A DNA stretch of 64,000 nt from an uncultured Psychroserpens sp. (GCA_947489585.1 CANLEE010000001.1:1-64000); one strand, 5' to 3'; shown: positions 10,777 through 21,270, counted from the first letter of the stretch. Notes: generated by a model not told the origin, from the letters alone. Made by a program: numbers and translations.

Positions 10777-13700
10777 TTATTCTTCTAATCTAATATCTAA
10801 TCCTAATCCTTTCAATTCGTGCATAAGTACATTGAAAGATTCAGGTAGTCCTGGTTCTGGCATAGGCTCTCCTTTTACGATAGCTTCGTAAGTTTTAGCT
10901 CTACCGATAACATCATCCGATTTTACTGTTAAGATTTCACGTAATGTACTTGATGCGCCATAAGCTTCAAGTGCCCAAACTTCCATCTCACCAAAACGCT
11001 GTCCACCAAATTGTGCTTTACCACCTAATGGTTGTTGTGTAATTAATGAGTAAGGACCTATTGAACGTGCGTGCATCTTATCGTCAATCATATGACCTAA
11101 TTTAATCATATAAATCACACCTACGGTTGCTGGTTGATCAAAACGATCTCCTGTTCCACCATCATATAAGTATGTATGACCAAATCTTGGTACACCAGCT
11201 TCATCTGTAAACGCGTTGATTTGTTCTAGAGTTGCTCCATCAAAAATTGGCGTAGCATAGGTACGTCCTAACTTTTGTCCAGCCCAACCTAAAACAGTTT
11301 CATAAATCTGTCCGATGTTCATACGAGATGGTACACCTAATGGATTTAATACGATATCAACAGGTGTTCCATCTTCTAAGAATGGCATATCCTCTTGACG
11401 AACGATACGAGCAACAATACCTTTGTTACCATGACGTCCTGCCATTTTATCACCAACTTTTAATTTACGTTTTTTAGCAACATAAACTTTAGCTAGCTTA
11501 ATGATACCTGCTGGTAATTCATCACCTACAGAAATTGTGAATTTCTCACGACGTAAAGATCCTTGAAGATCATTTTCCTTAATCTTATAGTTGTGAATTA
11601 AATCTGCAACTAAGGTATTTAAGTGGTCGTCAGTAGTCCAAGTTCCTGATGTTAAATGCGTATAATCATCAACTGAGTTTAGCATTTTAAGTGTGTATTT
11701 CTTTCCTTTAGGAATGATTTCTTCACCTAAATCATTATAGATACCTTGAGCTGTTTTACCATTTACAAGAGCGAATAACTTTTCAACTAAAACTGCTTGT
11801 AAATCATCGAATTTCTGGTAATAGATATTCTCTAATGCTTCAATATCTTCTTTATCTTTTGCTCTCTTACGTTTGTCTTTGATTGCTCTTGAGAATAATT
11901 TTTTCTCAATAACAACACCATGTAATGATGGAGACGCTTTTAAAGAGGCATCTTTTACATCACCTGCTTTATCACCAAAGATGGCACGTAATAATTTTTC
12001 TTCTGGAGTTGGGTCAGATTCACCTTTTGGTGTAATCTTACCAATAAGAATATCACCTGGTTTAATCTCTGCACCAATTCTAATCATACCGTTTTCATCA
12101 AGGTCTTTAGTTGCCTCTTCAGAAACATTAGGAATATCATTAGTAAGTTCTTCGTTACCTAATTTAGTATCTCTTACTTCTAATGAATACTCATCAATAT
12201 GAATAGATGTAAATATATCATCACGAACTACTTTTTCTGAAATTACAATGGCATCCTCAAAGTTATAACCTTTCCATGGCATAAATGCCACTTTCATGTT
12301 ACGACCTAATGCTAATTCTCCATTTTCAGTAGCATAACCTTGACAAAGTACTTGTCCTTTCTTAACTTTATCACCTTTCTCAACGATAGGTTTTAAGTTA
12401 ATAGAGGTGCCTTGGTTTGTCTTTCTAAATTTAACTAATGGATAGGTTTTGGTATCACTATCAAAACTTACCATTGCAGCTTCTTCAGAACGTTCATACT
12501 TTATTGTAACTTCATTAGCATCAACATATTCAACAGTTCCATTTCCTTCAGCATTAATTAATACTCTAGAATCTGAAGCGACTTGACGTTCAAGACCTGT
12601 TCCAACAATAGGTGCTTGCGGACGTAATAATGGTACAGCTTGACGCATCATGTTAGATCCCATCAATGCACGGTTGGCATCATCATGTTCTAAGAATGGA
12701 ATTAAAGATGCTGAAATAGATGCAATCTGGTTTGGCGCAACATCTGTATAATTTACATTTGTTGGATCAATCACAGGGAAATCACCTTCTTGACGTGCAA
12801 TGATCTTGTCTTCAAGAATTTTTCCGTTATCATCAACACGAATATTCGCTTGAGCGATTAACATATCTTCTTCTTCCTCAGCGCTTAAATAGACAGGTGT
12901 GTTTTTAATATCAACGACACCATTATCTGATTTTCTATATGGTGTTTCAATGAATCCCATTGAATTCACTTTCGCATATACAGACAATGAAGAAATTAAT
13001 CCAATGTTTGGTCCTTCAGGAGTTTCAATTGGGCATAATCTTCCGTAGTGTGTATAGTGAACATCACGAACTTCGAAACCTGCTCTTTCTCTAGATAAAC
13101 CTCCAGGTCCTAATGCTGATAGACGACGCTTGTGTGTAATCTCTGCTAGTGGATTAGTTTGATCCATAAACTGAGATAACTGGTTTGTTCCGAAGAAAGA
13201 ATTAATTACAGACGATAAGGTCTTTGCATTAATTAAATCAATCGGTGTAAACACTTCATTGTCACGAACGTTCATACGCTCACGAATAGTACGAGCCATA
13301 CGTGCTAAACCAACACCAAACTGAGAAGATAGTTGTTCTCCTACAGTACGTACACGACGGTTAGATAAGTGATCAATATCATCAATCTCAGCTTTAGAAT
13401 TGATAAGTTCAATTAAATATTTTATAATAGTTATGATATCTTCTTTGGTAAGTACTTGCTTATCCATTCCGATATCTAACTGTAATTTCTTGTTCATTCT
13501 GTAACGTCCAACTTCACCTAAAGAGTAACGTTGGTCAGAGAAGAATAATTTATCAATAATACCACGTGCTGTTTCCTCATCTGGCGGCTCAGCATTACGT
13601 AATTGACGGTAGATGTGTTCAACAGCTTCTTTTTCAGAGTTTGTTGGATCTTTTTGTAATGTATTATGAATAATTGCGTAATCACCTTGTTGAGACGTTT

Positions 13701-14589
13701 CTTTATGTAAAAGAATCGTTTTCACACCAGCTTCAAGGATTTCTTCAATATTATCTTTATCAATAACTGTGTCACGATCTAATACAATTTCGTTACGTTC
13801 TATAGATACTACCTCTCCTGTATCTTCATCAACAAAATCTTCATGCCATGTATTTAATACACGAGCAGCAAGTTTACGATCGATAACTTTTTTAAGTCCA
13901 GATTTTGACACTTTAACTTCTTCAGCAAGGTCAAAAATCTCCAAAATATCTTTATCACGCTCAAATCCGATAGCACGGAAAAGAGTCGTAACAGGTAACT
14001 TTTTCTTTCTATCGATATAAGCGTACATCACTTGGTTGATATCGGTTGCGAATTCAATCCAAGATCCTTTAAAAGGAATTACTCTCGCAGAATATAATTT
14101 AGTTCCATTGGCGTGGAATGATTGACTAAAGAATACACCTGGAGATCTGTGTAATTGAGAAACAACAACACGCTCTGCACCATTGATACAAAATGTTCCA
14201 CTAGGTGTCATATAAGGGATAGTTCCTAAATATACATCTTGAACAATTGTTTCAAAGTCTTCATGTTCTGGATCTGTACAATACAATTTTAAACGTGCTT
14301 TTAAAGGCACACTGTATGTAAGTCCTCTTTCGATACATTCTTCAATTGAATATCTAGGTGGATCAATAAAATAATCCAAGAATTCTAATACGAATTGGTT
14401 ACGAGTATCTGTAATTGGAAAGTTTTCCATGAAGGTATTGTATAGGCCTTCATTTCCTCTTTCTTCTGATTTTGTCTCTAACTGGAAAAAATCCTGGAAG
14501 GATTTAATTTGAATATCCAAGAAATCTGGATATTCAGTTCTGTTTACTATGGAAGAGAAATTTAATCTTTCAGCTGTATTTGCTAACAT
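10777..14589 (-). CDS. rpoB: DNA-directed RNA polymerase beta subunit
   Basis: A 1270-aa subunit starting [21 protein letters not shown]. The rifampicin pocket region reads [19 protein letters not shown], then [20 protein letters not shown], which looks like the sensitive type. [14 protein letters not shown] and the C-terminal clamp region are present. The gene lies between rplL and rpoC in the usual order. The 125-base spacer from rplL contains two hairpins that may set the polymerase-to-ribosomal-protein ratio. Confidence 0.98.
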   Translation of the reverse strand: MLANTAERLNFSSIVNRTEYPDFLDIQIKSFQDFFQLETKSEERGNEGLYNTFMENFPITDTRNQFVLEFLDYFIDPPRYSIEECIERGLTYSVPLKARLKLYCTDPEHEDFETIVQDVYLGTIPYMTPSGTFCINGAERVVVSQLHRSPGVFFSQSFHANGTKLYSARVIPFKGSWIEFATDINQVMYAYIDRKKKLPVTTLFRAIGFERDKDILEIFDLAEEVKVSKSGLKKVIDRKLAARVLNTWHEDFVDEDTGEVVSIERNEIVLDRDTVIDKDNIEEILEAGVKTILLHKETSQQGDYAIIHNTLQKDPTNSEKEAVEHIYRQLRNAEPPDEETARGIIDKLFFSDQRYSLGEVGRYRMNKKLQLDIGMDKQVLTKEDIITIIKYLIELINSKAEIDDIDHLSNRRVRTVGEQLSSQFGVGLARMARTIRERMNVRDNEVFTPIDLINAKTLSSVINSFFGTNQLSQFMDQTNPLAEITHKRRLSALGPGGLSRERAGFEVRDVHYTHYGRLCPIETPEGPNIGLISSLSVYAKVNSMGFIETPYRKSDNGVVDIKNTPVYLSAEEEEDMLIAQANIRVDDNGKILEDKIIARQEGDFPVIDPTNVNYTDVAPNQIASISASLIPFLEHDDANRALMGSNMMRQAVPLLRPQAPIVGTGLERQVASDSRVLINAEGNGTVEYVDANEVTIKYERSEEAAMVSFDSDTKTYPLVKFRKTNQGTSINLKPIVEKGDKVKKGQVLCQGYATENGELALGRNMKVAFMPWKGYNFEDAIVISEKVVRDDIFTSIHIDEYSLEVRDTKLGNEELTNDIPNVSEEATKDLDENGMIRIGAEIKPGDILIGKITPKGESDPTPEEKLLRAIFGDKAGDVKDASLKASPSLHGVVIEKKLFSRAIKDKRKRAKDKEDIEALENIYYQKFDDLQAVLVEKLFALVNGKTAQGIYNDLGEEIIPKGKKYTLKMLNSVDDYTHLTSGTWTTDDHLNTLVADLIHNYKIKENDLQGSLRREKFTISVGDELPAGIIKLAKVYVAKKRKLKVGDKMAGRHGNKGIVARIVRQEDMPFLEDGTPVDIVLNPLGVPSRMNIGQIYETVLGWAGQKLGRTYATPIFDGATLEQINAFTDEAGVPRFGHTYLYDGGTGDRFDQPATVGVIYMIKLGHMIDDKMHARSIGPYSLITQQPLGGKAQFGGQRFGEMEVWALEAYGASSTLREILTVKSDDVIGRAKTYEAIVKGEPMPEPGLPESFNVLMHELKGLGLDIRLEE

Positions 14590-14628
14590 CGATGAACGAG
14601 ATTTTGATTAAAAAAAATTACTAGTTTA

Positions 14629-14652
14629 TTTGTGTACCTTTTTATACACAAA
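14629..14652 (-). promoter_or_regulatory. Promoter-proximal hairpin in the rplL-rpoB spacer
   Basis: TTTGTGTA, 8-base loop, TACACAAA: an 8-bp stem directly following the larger hairpin on the transcript. It lies 40 bases before the rpoB start. Confidence 0.45.
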
Positions 14653-14654
14653 AG

Positions 14655-14692
14655 GGTTTAGGTCATTCCGAGTATTTCGGAAGACCTAAACC
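14655..14692 (-). terminator. Attenuator-like hairpin between rplL and rpoB
   Basis: GGTTTAGGTC (14655-14664) and GACCTAAACC (14683-14692) form a 10-bp stem, with a further CCGA/TCGG stem inside. On the RNA it is followed by a mixed CUUUUGUGU tail, so termination is probably partial. The position matches the classical rplL-rpoB attenuator of other bacteria. Confidence 0.65.
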
Positions 14693-14714
14693 ATAATTTG
14701 TAGGTTTGTTAAGC

Positions 14715-15089
14715 TTACTTAAGCTCAACCTCTGCTCCTGCTTCTTCTAATTGAGTTTTAAGAGCTTCAGCTTCGTCTTTAGCAACGCCTTCTTTAATAG
14801 CACTTGGTGCTTCGTCTACTAAACCTTTTGCTTCTTTTAATCCTAAACCAGTTAATTCTTTAACTAATTTTACAACAGCTAATTTAGAACCACCTGCTGC
14901 TTTAAGGATTACGTCGAATTCTGATTTTTCTTCAGCAGCTTCTCCGCCACCTGATCCACCTGCTGCTACTGCTACTGCTGCTGCTGCTGGTTCGATACCA
15001 TATTCGTCTTTTAATATTGTAGCTAATTCATTAACTTCTTTTACTGTTAAATTAACTAATTGTTCTGCGAAATCTTTTAAATCTGCCAT
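14715..15089 (-). CDS. rplL: Ribosomal protein bL12 (L7/L12)
   Basis: A 124-aa stalk protein that recruits translation factors. An N-terminal dimerisation helix ([20 protein letters not shown]) is joined by an Ala/Gly hinge to a C-terminal domain ([24 protein letters not shown]). It follows rplJ by 59 bases. Confidence 0.98.
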   Translation of the reverse strand: MADLKDFAEQLVNLTVKEVNELATILKDEYGIEPAAAAVAVAAGGSGGGEAAEEKSEFDVILKAAGGSKLAVVKLVKELTGLGLKEAKGLVDEAPSAIKEGVAKDEAEALKTQLEEAGAEVELK

Positions 15090-15148
15090 TTTCTATCGTT
15101 TTAATAATTTTAATAAAATATAATTTGTTTAAGTGCGTACTTATTTGA

Positions 15149-15670
15149 TTATCCTTCTTTTTCGGATAATGTTTTGATAATACCTGCTATTGTTCCACCA
15201 CCTGATTTAAGTGCTGAAATAACATTCTTAGCTGGTGATTGTAATAATCCAATGATTTCTCCAATCAATTCTTCTTTAGACTTGATATCAACTAACATGT
15301 CTAATTGATCATCTCCAATGTAAACAGCTTCTTCTATAAAAGCCCCTTTAAGCAATGGCTTTTCAGATTTTTTACGGAAGTTCTTTATTACTTTAGCTGG
15401 AGCATTACCAGTTTCAGAATACATTACAGAAGTATTACCCTTTAAAACTGATGGAAGGTCTCCGAAATCTCTATCAGAAGCTTCCATCGCTTTAGTTAAT
15501 AATGTATTTTTTACTACGTTTAATTGTACGTCTGCTTTGTAACAAGCGCGACGCAAATCTGAAGTGCTACCTGCATTTAATCCAGAGATATCTGCTAAAT
15601 AGATATTTGCATTATCTGCTAATTGAGCAGTTAACTCTTCAATTACTTGTGATTTTTCTTCTCTTGTCAT
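15149..15670 (-). CDS. rplJ: Ribosomal protein uL10
   Basis: A 173-aa protein that anchors the L7/L12 stalk to 23S rRNA. It starts MTREEKSQVIEELTAQLAD. The RNA-binding half contains the conserved VVKNTLLTKA, and the C-terminal helix recruits L12 dimers. It is 20 bases after rplA and in the same operon. Confidence 0.98.
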   Translation of the reverse strand: MTREEKSQVIEELTAQLADNANIYLADISGLNAGSTSDLRRACYKADVQLNVVKNTLLTKAMEASDRDFGDLPSVLKGNTSVMYSETGNAPAKVIKNFRKKSEKPLLKGAFIEEAVYIGDDQLDMLVDIKSKEELIGEIIGLLQSPAKNVISALKSGGGTIAGIIKTLSEKEG

Positions 15671-15690
15671 AATATTAAAGATTTAACTAC

Positions 15691-16374
15691 TTAAAATTTA
15701 GGATCAATTGCGATACTAGGACTCATGGTACTAGACATAAAGATACTCTTCATGTACACTCCCTTAGAAGACGTTGGTTTTAATTTATTTAAAGTGGTTA
15801 ACAATTCATGTGCATTACCAACCAATTTATCAGCACTAAATGATGCTTTTCCAATTGGAGCGTGAACAATTCCTGTTTTATCTACTTTAAAATCTATCTT
15901 ACCAGCTTTAACTTCAGAAACTGCTTTAGCAACATCCATAGTAACTGTTCCTGTCTTTGGGTTTGGCATAAGACCTCTCGGTCCTAATACTCTACCTAAA
16001 GGACCTAGTTTACCCATGATAGCAGGCATTGTAACGATAACGTCAACATCTGTCCAACCACCTTTGATTTTTTCTAGGTACTCATCTAATCCTACGTAGT
16101 CTGCTCCTGCAGCTTTAGCTTCCTCTTCTTTGTCTGGAGTCACTAATGCAAGAACTTTCATGTCTTTACCTGTTCCGTGTGGAAGAGAAACAACTCCTCT
16201 TACCATTTGATTAGCTTTACGAGGATCAACTCCAAGTCTTACCGCTAAATCAACAGAGGCATCAAACTTTGTATACGTAATTTCTTTTAATAATGCTGAA
16301 GCTTCTTCAAGAGAATATAATTTATTCTTCTCTACCTTAGCTTGAGCTTCTTTTTTGTTTTTTGTAATTGCCAT
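15691..16374 (-). CDS. rplA: Ribosomal protein uL1
   Basis: A 227-aa protein of the L1 stalk, controlling exit of E-site tRNA. The signature [19 protein letters not shown] is present. In other bacteria L1 represses its own operon by binding the leader; I did not identify the site here. It lies 11 bases downstream of rplK. Confidence 0.98.
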   Translation of the reverse strand: MAITKNKKEAQAKVEKNKLYSLEEASALLKEITYTKFDASVDLAVRLGVDPRKANQMVRGVVSLPHGTGKDMKVLALVTPDKEEEAKAAGADYVGLDEYLEKIKGGWTDVDVIVTMPAIMGKLGPLGRVLGPRGLMPNPKTGTVTMDVAKAVSEVKAGKIDFKVDKTGIVHAPIGKASFSADKLVGNAHELLTTLNKLKPTSSKGVYMKSIFMSSTMSPSIAIDPKF

Positions 16375-16385
16375 TTCAAAAATTT

Positions 16386-16826
16386 TTAGTTAGGTGCTTC
16401 ACCACCTTTAACTGTGATTCCCATTGATCTTGCAGTACCTGCAACCATTTTCATAGCAGATTCGATTTTAAAGGCATTTAAATCTACCATTTTATCTTCT
16501 GCAATAGCTTTAACTTGATCCCAAGTTACTTTTGCTACTTTCTTTCTGTTCGGTTCACCAGATCCTTTTTTTACTTTGGCCGCTTCCAATAATTGTACCG
16601 CAGCTGGAGGAGTTTTAATAACAAAGTCGAAAGACTTGTCTTTGTAAACTGAAATTACAACTGGAAGAACTTTACCAGGCTTATCCTGAGTTCTAGCGTT
16701 GAATTGCTTACAAAATTCCATGATATTAACTCCAGCAGCTCCTAAAGCGGGTCCAACCGGTGGCGACGGATTCGCAGCACCTCCCCGAACTTGTAATTTA
16801 ACTACTTTACCTAATTCTTTTGCCAT
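16386..16826 (-). CDS. rplK: Ribosomal protein uL11
   Basis: A 146-aa protein of the GTPase-associated centre. It carries the typical [20 protein letters not shown] and, near the C-terminus, [10 protein letters not shown]. It is the first ribosomal protein gene after nusG, from which it is separated by 74 bases. Confidence 0.98.
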   Translation of the reverse strand: MAKELGKVVKLQVRGGAANPSPPVGPALGAAGVNIMEFCKQFNARTQDKPGKVLPVVISVYKDKSFDFVIKTPPAAVQLLEAAKVKKGSGEPNRKKVAKVTWDQVKAIAEDKMVDLNAFKIESAMKMVAGTARSMGITVKGGEAPN

Positions 16827-16900
16827 TTTTAAATTTTTAGTGTTGTATCTCTTTTATTGTGGAAGCAAAAAAGATATACGATCTATATGTGTAACAATTA

Positions 16901-17458
16901 TTATACTTTATCAACTTGCATATAACTTAATTCTAATGGTGTTTTTCTTCCGAAAATTTTAACCATTACTTCTAGTTTACGCTTTTCTTCATTTATTTTT
17001 TCGACAGTACCATCAAATCCATTAAATGGTCCATCAATAACTTTTACAGTTTCTCCAATAGTGAAAGGAATTGCTACATTAGAGTCTGCATCAACAGCTA
17101 ACTCATCTACTTTACCTAACATTCTATTAACTTCAGATTGTCTTAATGGTACAGGATCTCCTCCTTTTGTCTCTCCTAAAAAGCCAATTACATTAGTAAT
17201 TGATTTAATAATATGAGGAATCTCTCCACTTAAATTTGCCTGAATCATAATATAGCCTGGAAAATAAACTTTTTCTTTGTTTATTTTTTTGCCATTACGA
17301 ATCTGGATAACCTTTTCTGTAGGAACAAGCACTTGATCAACATAATCTTCTAAACCTAATCTAGAAATTTCATTCTCGATATAAGCCTTGATTTTGTTTT
17401 CTTGACCACTTACAGCTCTAACAACGTACCACTTTTTATTTACATTAGTTTCAGACAT
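16901..17458 (-). CDS. nusG: Transcription termination/antitermination factor NusG
   Basis: A 185-aa protein with an NGN domain at the N-terminus (KKWYVVRAVSGQENKIKAYI) and a C-terminal KOW motif (TIGETVKVIDGPFNGFDGTV). It couples RNA polymerase to Rho or the ribosome. It sits 17 bases after secE in the conserved secE-nusG-rplK order. Confidence 0.97.
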   Translation of the reverse strand: MSETNVNKKWYVVRAVSGQENKIKAYIENEISRLGLEDYVDQVLVPTEKVIQIRNGKKINKEKVYFPGYIMIQANLSGEIPHIIKSITNVIGFLGETKGGDPVPLRQSEVNRMLGKVDELAVDADSNVAIPFTIGETVKVIDGPFNGFDGTVEKINEEKRKLEVMVKIFGRKTPLELSYMQVDKV

Positions 17459-17475
17459 TCTCTAGTTGTTTTTAG

Positions 17476-17667
17476 TTAAATCAATTCAAAATAAGCTTTA
17501 ATCACTCTACTAAAAACAGTATCAACGCCCCAAATAGCTAATGAGAATATGATTGAAAATACAGCTACTAATATGGTTAAACTTTGAGCCTCAGCCCAAG
17601 CTGGCCATGAGACGTTATTTTTTAACTCACCAAAAGATTCTTTTATATAATTAACTATTCCTGCCAT
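17476..17667 (-). CDS. secE: Preprotein translocase subunit SecE
   Basis: A 63-aa single-span subunit of the SecYEG channel. An amphipathic helix (YIKESFGELKNNVSWPAWAE) precedes one membrane segment (LTILVAVFSIIFSLAIWG). I start it at the ATG at 17667. A longer reading from 17712 would enter tRNA-Trp and is not credible. Confidence 0.96.
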   Translation of the reverse strand: MAGIVNYIKESFGELKNNVSWPAWAEAQSLTILVAVFSIIFSLAIWGVDTVFSRVIKAYFELI

Positions 17668-17682
17668 CTGATTTTGTATTTG

Positions 17683-17755
17683 CACGGGTTGAGAGACTCG
17701 AACTCCCGACACCTGGTTTTGGAGACCAGTGCTCTACCAACTGAGCTAAACCCGT
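17683..17755 (-). tRNA. tRNA-Trp (CCA anticodon)
   Basis: ACGGGTT pairs with AACCCGT. The anticodon stem CTGGT/ACCAG encloses CTCCAAA, giving anticodon CCA. The T-arm has GTTCGAGTC. The 3' CCA is not encoded. It lies between tuf and secE, the usual place. Confidence 0.97.
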
Positions 17756-17768
17756 AAATATAAATCAA

Positions 17769-17796
17769 GGCGTTCCGACAAATCGGAACACCTTAA
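17769..17796 (-). terminator. Hairpin after tuf
   Basis: AAGG-c-GTTCCGA, loop CAAA, TCGGAAC-a-CCTT. The stem is strong, but no long U-tract follows on the minus strand. It is either a weak terminator of tuf or a processing site before tRNA-Trp. Confidence 0.5.
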
Positions 17797-17818
17797 TTAA
17801 TATTTATTTATTAAATAT

Positions 17819-19006
17819 TTAGTCTATAATTTCAGTAACCTGACCTGCACCTACTGTTCTACCACCTTCACGGATTGCGAAACGTAAACCAACGTTCATT
17901 GCAATTGGTTGAATTAATCCAACTGTAATAGTAAGGTTATCTCCAGGCATTACCATTTCAACTCCATCAGGAAGCGCAATGTTTCCAGTTACGTCAGTTG
18001 TACGTACGTAGAACTGAGGACGGTAGTTATTATGAAATGGAGTATGACGTCCACCTTCTTCTTTTTTAAGGATATAAACCTCAGCTTTGAAGTTTTTGTG
18101 TGGTGTTACAGATCCTGGCTTAGTAATAACCATACCTCTAGAGATTTGAGTTTTCTCAATACCTCTTAATAAGATACCTGCGTTATCTCCAGCTTCACCT
18201 CTATCAAGGATTTGACGGAACATTTCAATACCAGTAATAGTAGATGTTAATTTCTCAGCACCCATACCAATGATCTCAACTGGATCACCTGTGTTAGCAA
18301 CTCCTGTTTCGATACGACCTGTAGCAACAGTTCCACGACCAGTAATTGAGAATACATCTTCAATAGGCATTAAGAATGGCTTATCCATATCACGTACTGG
18401 CTCTTCAATCCAGCTATCAACAGCTGCCATTAATTCCATTACAGTATCAACCCATTTTTGCTCACCATTAAGTGCTCCTAAAGCAGATCCAGCAATTACA
18501 GGACCATTATCTCCATCATATTCGTAGAAAGATAATAAATCTCTGATTTCCATTTCTACTAATTCTAATAACTCATCATCATCAACCATATCCACTTTAT
18601 TCATGAATACAACGATACGAGGAATTCCTACCTGACGTCCTAAAAGGATGTGCTCACGAGTTTGTGGCATTGGACCATCTGTAGCAGCTACTACTAAAAT
18701 AGCACCATCCATTTGAGCAGCACCAGTAACCATGTTCTTTACGTAATCGGCGTGACCTGGACAGTCAACGTGAGCGTAGTGACGATTTTCTGTTGCATAT
18801 TCAACGTGAGATGTATTAATTGTAATACCTCTTTCTTTTTCTTCAGGTGCATTATCAATTTGATCGAAATCTCTTGCTTCTGATAAACCTGCATCAGCTA
18901 ATACTTTAGTAATAGCAGCAGTTAAAGTTGTTTTACCGTGATCTACGTGTCCAATAGTACCTATGTTAAGGTGCGGTTTTGAACGATCGAAAGTTGCCTT
19001 TGCCAT
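17819..19006 (-). CDS. tuf: Translation elongation factor Tu
   Basis: A 395-aa GTPase delivering aminoacyl-tRNA. Motifs [19 protein letters not shown] and [10 protein letters not shown] are visible, and the length is normal. It lies downstream of four tRNA genes and upstream of tRNA-Trp and secE, so tRNA and EF-Tu are probably co-transcribed from the promoter near 19700. Confidence 0.98.
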   Translation of the reverse strand: MAKATFDRSKPHLNIGTIGHVDHGKTTLTAAITKVLADAGLSEARDFDQIDNAPEEKERGITINTSHVEYATENRHYAHVDCPGHADYVKNMVTGAAQMDGAILVVAATDGPMPQTREHILLGRQVGIPRIVVFMNKVDMVDDDELLELVEMEIRDLLSFYEYDGDNGPVIAGSALGALNGEQKWVDTVMELMAAVDSWIEEPVRDMDKPFLMPIEDVFSITGRGTVATGRIETGVANTGDPVEIIGMGAEKLTSTITGIEMFRQILDRGEAGDNAGILLRGIEKTQISRGMVITKPGSVTPHKNFKAEVYILKKEEGGRHTPFHNNYRPQFYVRTTDVTGNIALPDGVEMVMPGDNLTITVGLIQPIAMNVGLRFAIREGGRTVGAGQVTEIID

Positions 19007-19065
19007 GTTTAATTTATTTAATCTTATTTATATTAGTGTTCAATTTAATTTTCATCTAAAAAAAG

Positions 19066-19137
19066 AGCCAATGACGAGATTTGAACTCGTGACCTCTTCC
19101 TTACCAAGGAAACGCTCTACCCCTGAGCTACACCGGC
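19066..19137 (-). tRNA. tRNA-Thr (GGT anticodon)
   Basis: A 72-nt cloverleaf. GCCGGTG pairs with CATTGGC. The anticodon stem TTTCC/GGAAG holds TTGGTAA, giving anticodon GGT. CCA is not encoded. Confidence 0.95.
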
Positions 19138-19169
19138 GTAAAGAGTTTAATTCCTCATTGCAAAATGAG

Positions 19170-19189
19170 ACTCCTGCCTTCACAGGAGT
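19170..19189. repeat. Short palindromic element between tRNA genes
   Basis: ACTCCTG, loop CCTTCA, CAGGAGT: a 7-bp stem related to the palindromes at 6374 and 34214. It is inserted between tRNA-Gly and tRNA-Thr(GGT). Confidence 0.6.
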
Positions 19190-19194
19190 TTTAG

Positions 19195-19267
19195 AGCGAG
19201 AGACCGGGTTCGAACCGGCGACATTCAGCTTGGAAGGCTGACGCTCTACCAACTGAGCTACTCTCGC
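19195..19267 (-). tRNA. tRNA-Gly (TCC anticodon)
   Basis: A 73-nt cloverleaf. GCGAGAG pairs with CTCTCGC. The anticodon stem TCAGC/GCTGA holds CTTCCAA, giving TCC. Confidence 0.95.
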
Positions 19268-19424
19268 ATTTGTAACTGTCTTACCAGTTAATGGTTTCAT
19301 TATTTCAAAGGTTGGATTACTTTGCTTTGCTCAGTGATCCTGAATTGGCAACCCAATCCATAAAAATTCAAAACACAGTTTTACAAAAGCTCGCTTTTGA
19401 TAACTTCGTGTTTAATTTTTTTTG

Positions 19425-19506
<82 letters not shown>

Positions 19507-19559
19507 AATTTTAAAGAACTTTTGCTAAAATAATGTCAATTATTTTTAGACTTTTTTAG

Positions 19560-19633
19560 AGCCGATGGAGGGACTCGAACCCACGACCTGCTGATTACAA
19601 ATCAGCTGCTCTAGCCAGCTGAGCTACATCGGC
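19560..19633 (-). tRNA. tRNA-Thr (TGT anticodon)
   Basis: A 74-nt cloverleaf. GCCGATG pairs with CATCGGC. The anticodon stem GCTGA/TCAGC holds TTTGTAA, giving TGT. It is the first gene of the tRNA-tuf transcript. Confidence 0.95.
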
Positions 19634-19654
19634 TTTTCTATAACTTTTTTGCTA

Positions 19655-19683
19655 TAAAAAAAGCCCGCTATTTCTAACGGACT
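19655..19683 (-). terminator. Terminator overlapping the tRNA-tuf promoter start
   Basis: On the RNA: AGTCCGTTA, GAAA tetraloop, TAGCGGGCT, then seven U. The 9-bp stem has two G-U pairs. It ends hpf read-through. The promoter's expected start (near 19680) falls inside the 5' arm. Confidence 0.8.
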
Positions 19684-19684
19684 G

Positions 19685-19713
19685 CAAATGTAAAGATTTA
19701 TTTATTTATTCAA
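19685..19713 (-). promoter_or_regulatory. Promoter of the tRNA-tuf operon
   Basis: On the minus strand: TTG (19713-19711), 18-base spacer, TACATTTG (19692-19685). This is an excellent match to the Bacteroidota consensus, placed between hpf and tRNA-Thr(TGT). Confidence 0.85.
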
Positions 19714-19734
19714 AACATTTTTTGAAAAATTTTA

Positions 19735-20037
19735 TCACATATGTGCTCTTAATTTTTCTTTTCGACGTTTTAGTTGTCTTTCTAATGAAGAAACAGCCAT
19801 ATCTGTTCCCTCTTCAAATGTTTTGCATTGTTTTTTTACTATAAAACTATCTCCTGGTACTTTTACTCGTGCTTCAAAAATTTTATTTTCTTTATCACTT
19901 GTATTTTCAACTTTTAAATACACATCAGATTGTATGACCTTATCATAAAACATATCTAGTTTATCCATTCGTTTTTGAATAAAGTCAATTAGCTTTTTAT
20001 CCGCGTTAAAATTTACAGATTGTGTGTTTACCTTCAT
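19735..20037 (-). CDS. hpf: Ribosome hibernation promoting factor (short HPF/RaiA family)
   Basis: A 100-aa protein, MKVNTQSVNFNADKKLIDFI, matching short HPF. It binds idle 30S subunits in stationary phase. The basic C-terminus SLERQLKRRKEKLRAHM is typical. A second ATG two codons upstream (20043) is possible; I prefer MKVN from family starts. It follows xerC closely and is ended by the terminator at 19655. Confidence 0.93.
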   Translation of the reverse strand: MKVNTQSVNFNADKKLIDFIQKRMDKLDMFYDKVIQSDVYLKVENTSDKENKIFEARVKVPGDSFIVKKQCKTFEEGTDMAVSSLERQLKRRKEKLRAHM

Positions 20038-20064
20038 AATCATTCTTTTATTGGTTAGACAATA

Positions 20065-20955
20065 TTATTTTTTACTTCTTGGATGCGTATTTGAATACAC
20101 TTTTTTTAATTCGGCTATACTATTATGTGTATAGACTTGAGTTGCAGCTAAACTTGAATGCCCAAGAAGTTCTTTAACAGCATTTAGGTTTGCACCTTGA
20201 TTAAGTAAATGGGTCGCAAACGAGTGCCTAAGTATGTGCGGACTCCTTTTTACTTTCGTAGATACCTTACTAAAGTAATCATTTATAATTCTGTAAACAA
20301 GAGTTTCGTAAATTTTAACCCCTTTTTTGGTTAAAAATAAATGGGAATGATCTACTATAATTTCTAATTTATTTCTTTGAACTAAATATATATTAATAGT
20401 TTTAACTACAGAATCTAACAACGGTATATAGCGTTCCTTATTTCGCTTCCCTAAAACTTTTAACGTTTTATTAGCGACATCAACATCAGTAAGTTTAAGT
20501 TGTACTAATTCAATTCGCCTAATTCCTGTAGCATAGAACAATTCGATAATTAATCTATTACGTAGTCCTTCAAAATCTTTAGCAGCATTAAGCGCTTCAA
20601 TAACTGCCTTCATTTCTGTTTCAGAAAATGGCACTTGTACTTTCTTACTAACCTTCAACGCTTTGTGTTTTACAAGTGGGTTAACAGTAATAGTCTTTGT
20701 TTTTAGCAGAAACTTGTAATACGTATTTAATGAAGATATTTTTCTATTTATAGTTCGATTAGAAATTCCACTTTCAACTAAACAAACGATCCAATTTCTT
20801 ATTTGCTGATAGTTAACATTATTTATAGTGTTAATATCAAACTCTGAAGTGATAAAAGTTTTAAATGCTTCCAAGTCGGCAAGGTATGCCTTGAGTGTTA
20901 ACTGAGAATAGTTTTTCTCTAATAACAAATACTCTGAAAATGCCTTAAAAGCCAT
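20065..20955 (-). CDS. xerC: Tyrosine recombinase XerC
   Basis: A 296-aa site-specific recombinase. An N-terminal SAM-like core-binding domain (FSEYLLLEKNYSQLTLKAYL) precedes the catalytic domain. That domain contains Arg in ATGIRRIEL, Lys in LGKRNKERYIPL, HILRHSFATH, the LGHSSLAATQ histidine, and the nucleophile in TQVYTH. It resolves chromosome dimers at dif with a partner. It sits between rpsU and hpf, so this is the housekeeping enzyme and not a mobile-element integrase. Confidence 0.93.
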   Translation of the reverse strand: MAFKAFSEYLLLEKNYSQLTLKAYLADLEAFKTFITSEFDINTINNVNYQQIRNWIVCLVESGISNRTINRKISSLNTYYKFLLKTKTITVNPLVKHKALKVSKKVQVPFSETEMKAVIEALNAAKDFEGLRNRLIIELFYATGIRRIELVQLKLTDVDVANKTLKVLGKRNKERYIPLLDSVVKTINIYLVQRNKLEIIVDHSHLFLTKKGVKIYETLVYRIINDYFSKVSTKVKRSPHILRHSFATHLLNQGANLNAVKELLGHSSLAATQVYTHNSIAELKKVYSNTHPRSKK

Positions 20956-21017
20956 ATTTACGTTTTTATTAAAGCGTAAATTAAATGTACAACTTTTATT
21001 GATATTTCGAGTAGGTA

Positions 21018-21047
21018 TAAAAAAAATCCCGCTTTATTAAGCGGGAT
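21018..21047 (-). terminator. Terminator of rpsU
   Basis: On the RNA: ATCCCGCTT, loop AATA, AAGCGGGAT, then eight U. A perfect 9-bp stem 20 bases after the rpsU stop. Confidence 0.9.
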
Positions 21048-21066
21048 ATATTTTGAAAAGCAATAC

Positions 21067-21261
21067 TTATACGGCTTCTTGATCTCTTAGACCTTGAACG
21101 TATTGTGCTTTTTGAACTTGTGCTCTACGTGCTACAGAAGGTTTTGTAAACTGCTTACGTTCTTGCAACTGGTTTTTAACGGTTGTCTTTACAAACTTAC
21201 GTTTGTAACGTTTTAGCGCTCTATCTATATTTTCTCCTTCTTTTACTGGAATTATTAACAT
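21067..21261 (-). CDS. rpsU: Ribosomal protein bS21
   Basis: A 64-aa basic small-subunit protein (MLIIPVKEGENIDRALKRYKRKFVK). In Flavobacteriia bS21, with bS18 and bS6, holds the 16S anti-Shine-Dalgarno end and so blocks Shine-Dalgarno use. Its own mRNA keeps a strong Shine-Dalgarno for autoregulation, which is seen here (AGGAGG at 21276-21271). It is a monocistronic unit with its own promoter and terminator. Confidence 0.97.
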   Translation of the reverse strand: MLIIPVKEGENIDRALKRYKRKFVKTTVKNQLQERKQFTKPSVARRAQVQKAQYVQGLRDQEAV

Positions 21262-21270
21262 AGTTCTTAA

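Noticed and set aside
17668..17712. Longer secE N-terminus (78 aa)
   Set aside because: The added codons run into tRNA-Trp, and the 63-aa form begins as SecE proteins do.
19268..19424. Possible additional tRNA or small RNA gene in the tRNA-Gly/tRNA-Tyr gap
   Set aside because: No cloverleaf or convincing terminator-bounded structure was found.
20065..20955. Integrase of a genomic island next to tRNA genes
   Set aside because: The protein is XerC-like, lies between rpsU and hpf in a conserved order, and no att repeats or mobile genes are nearby.
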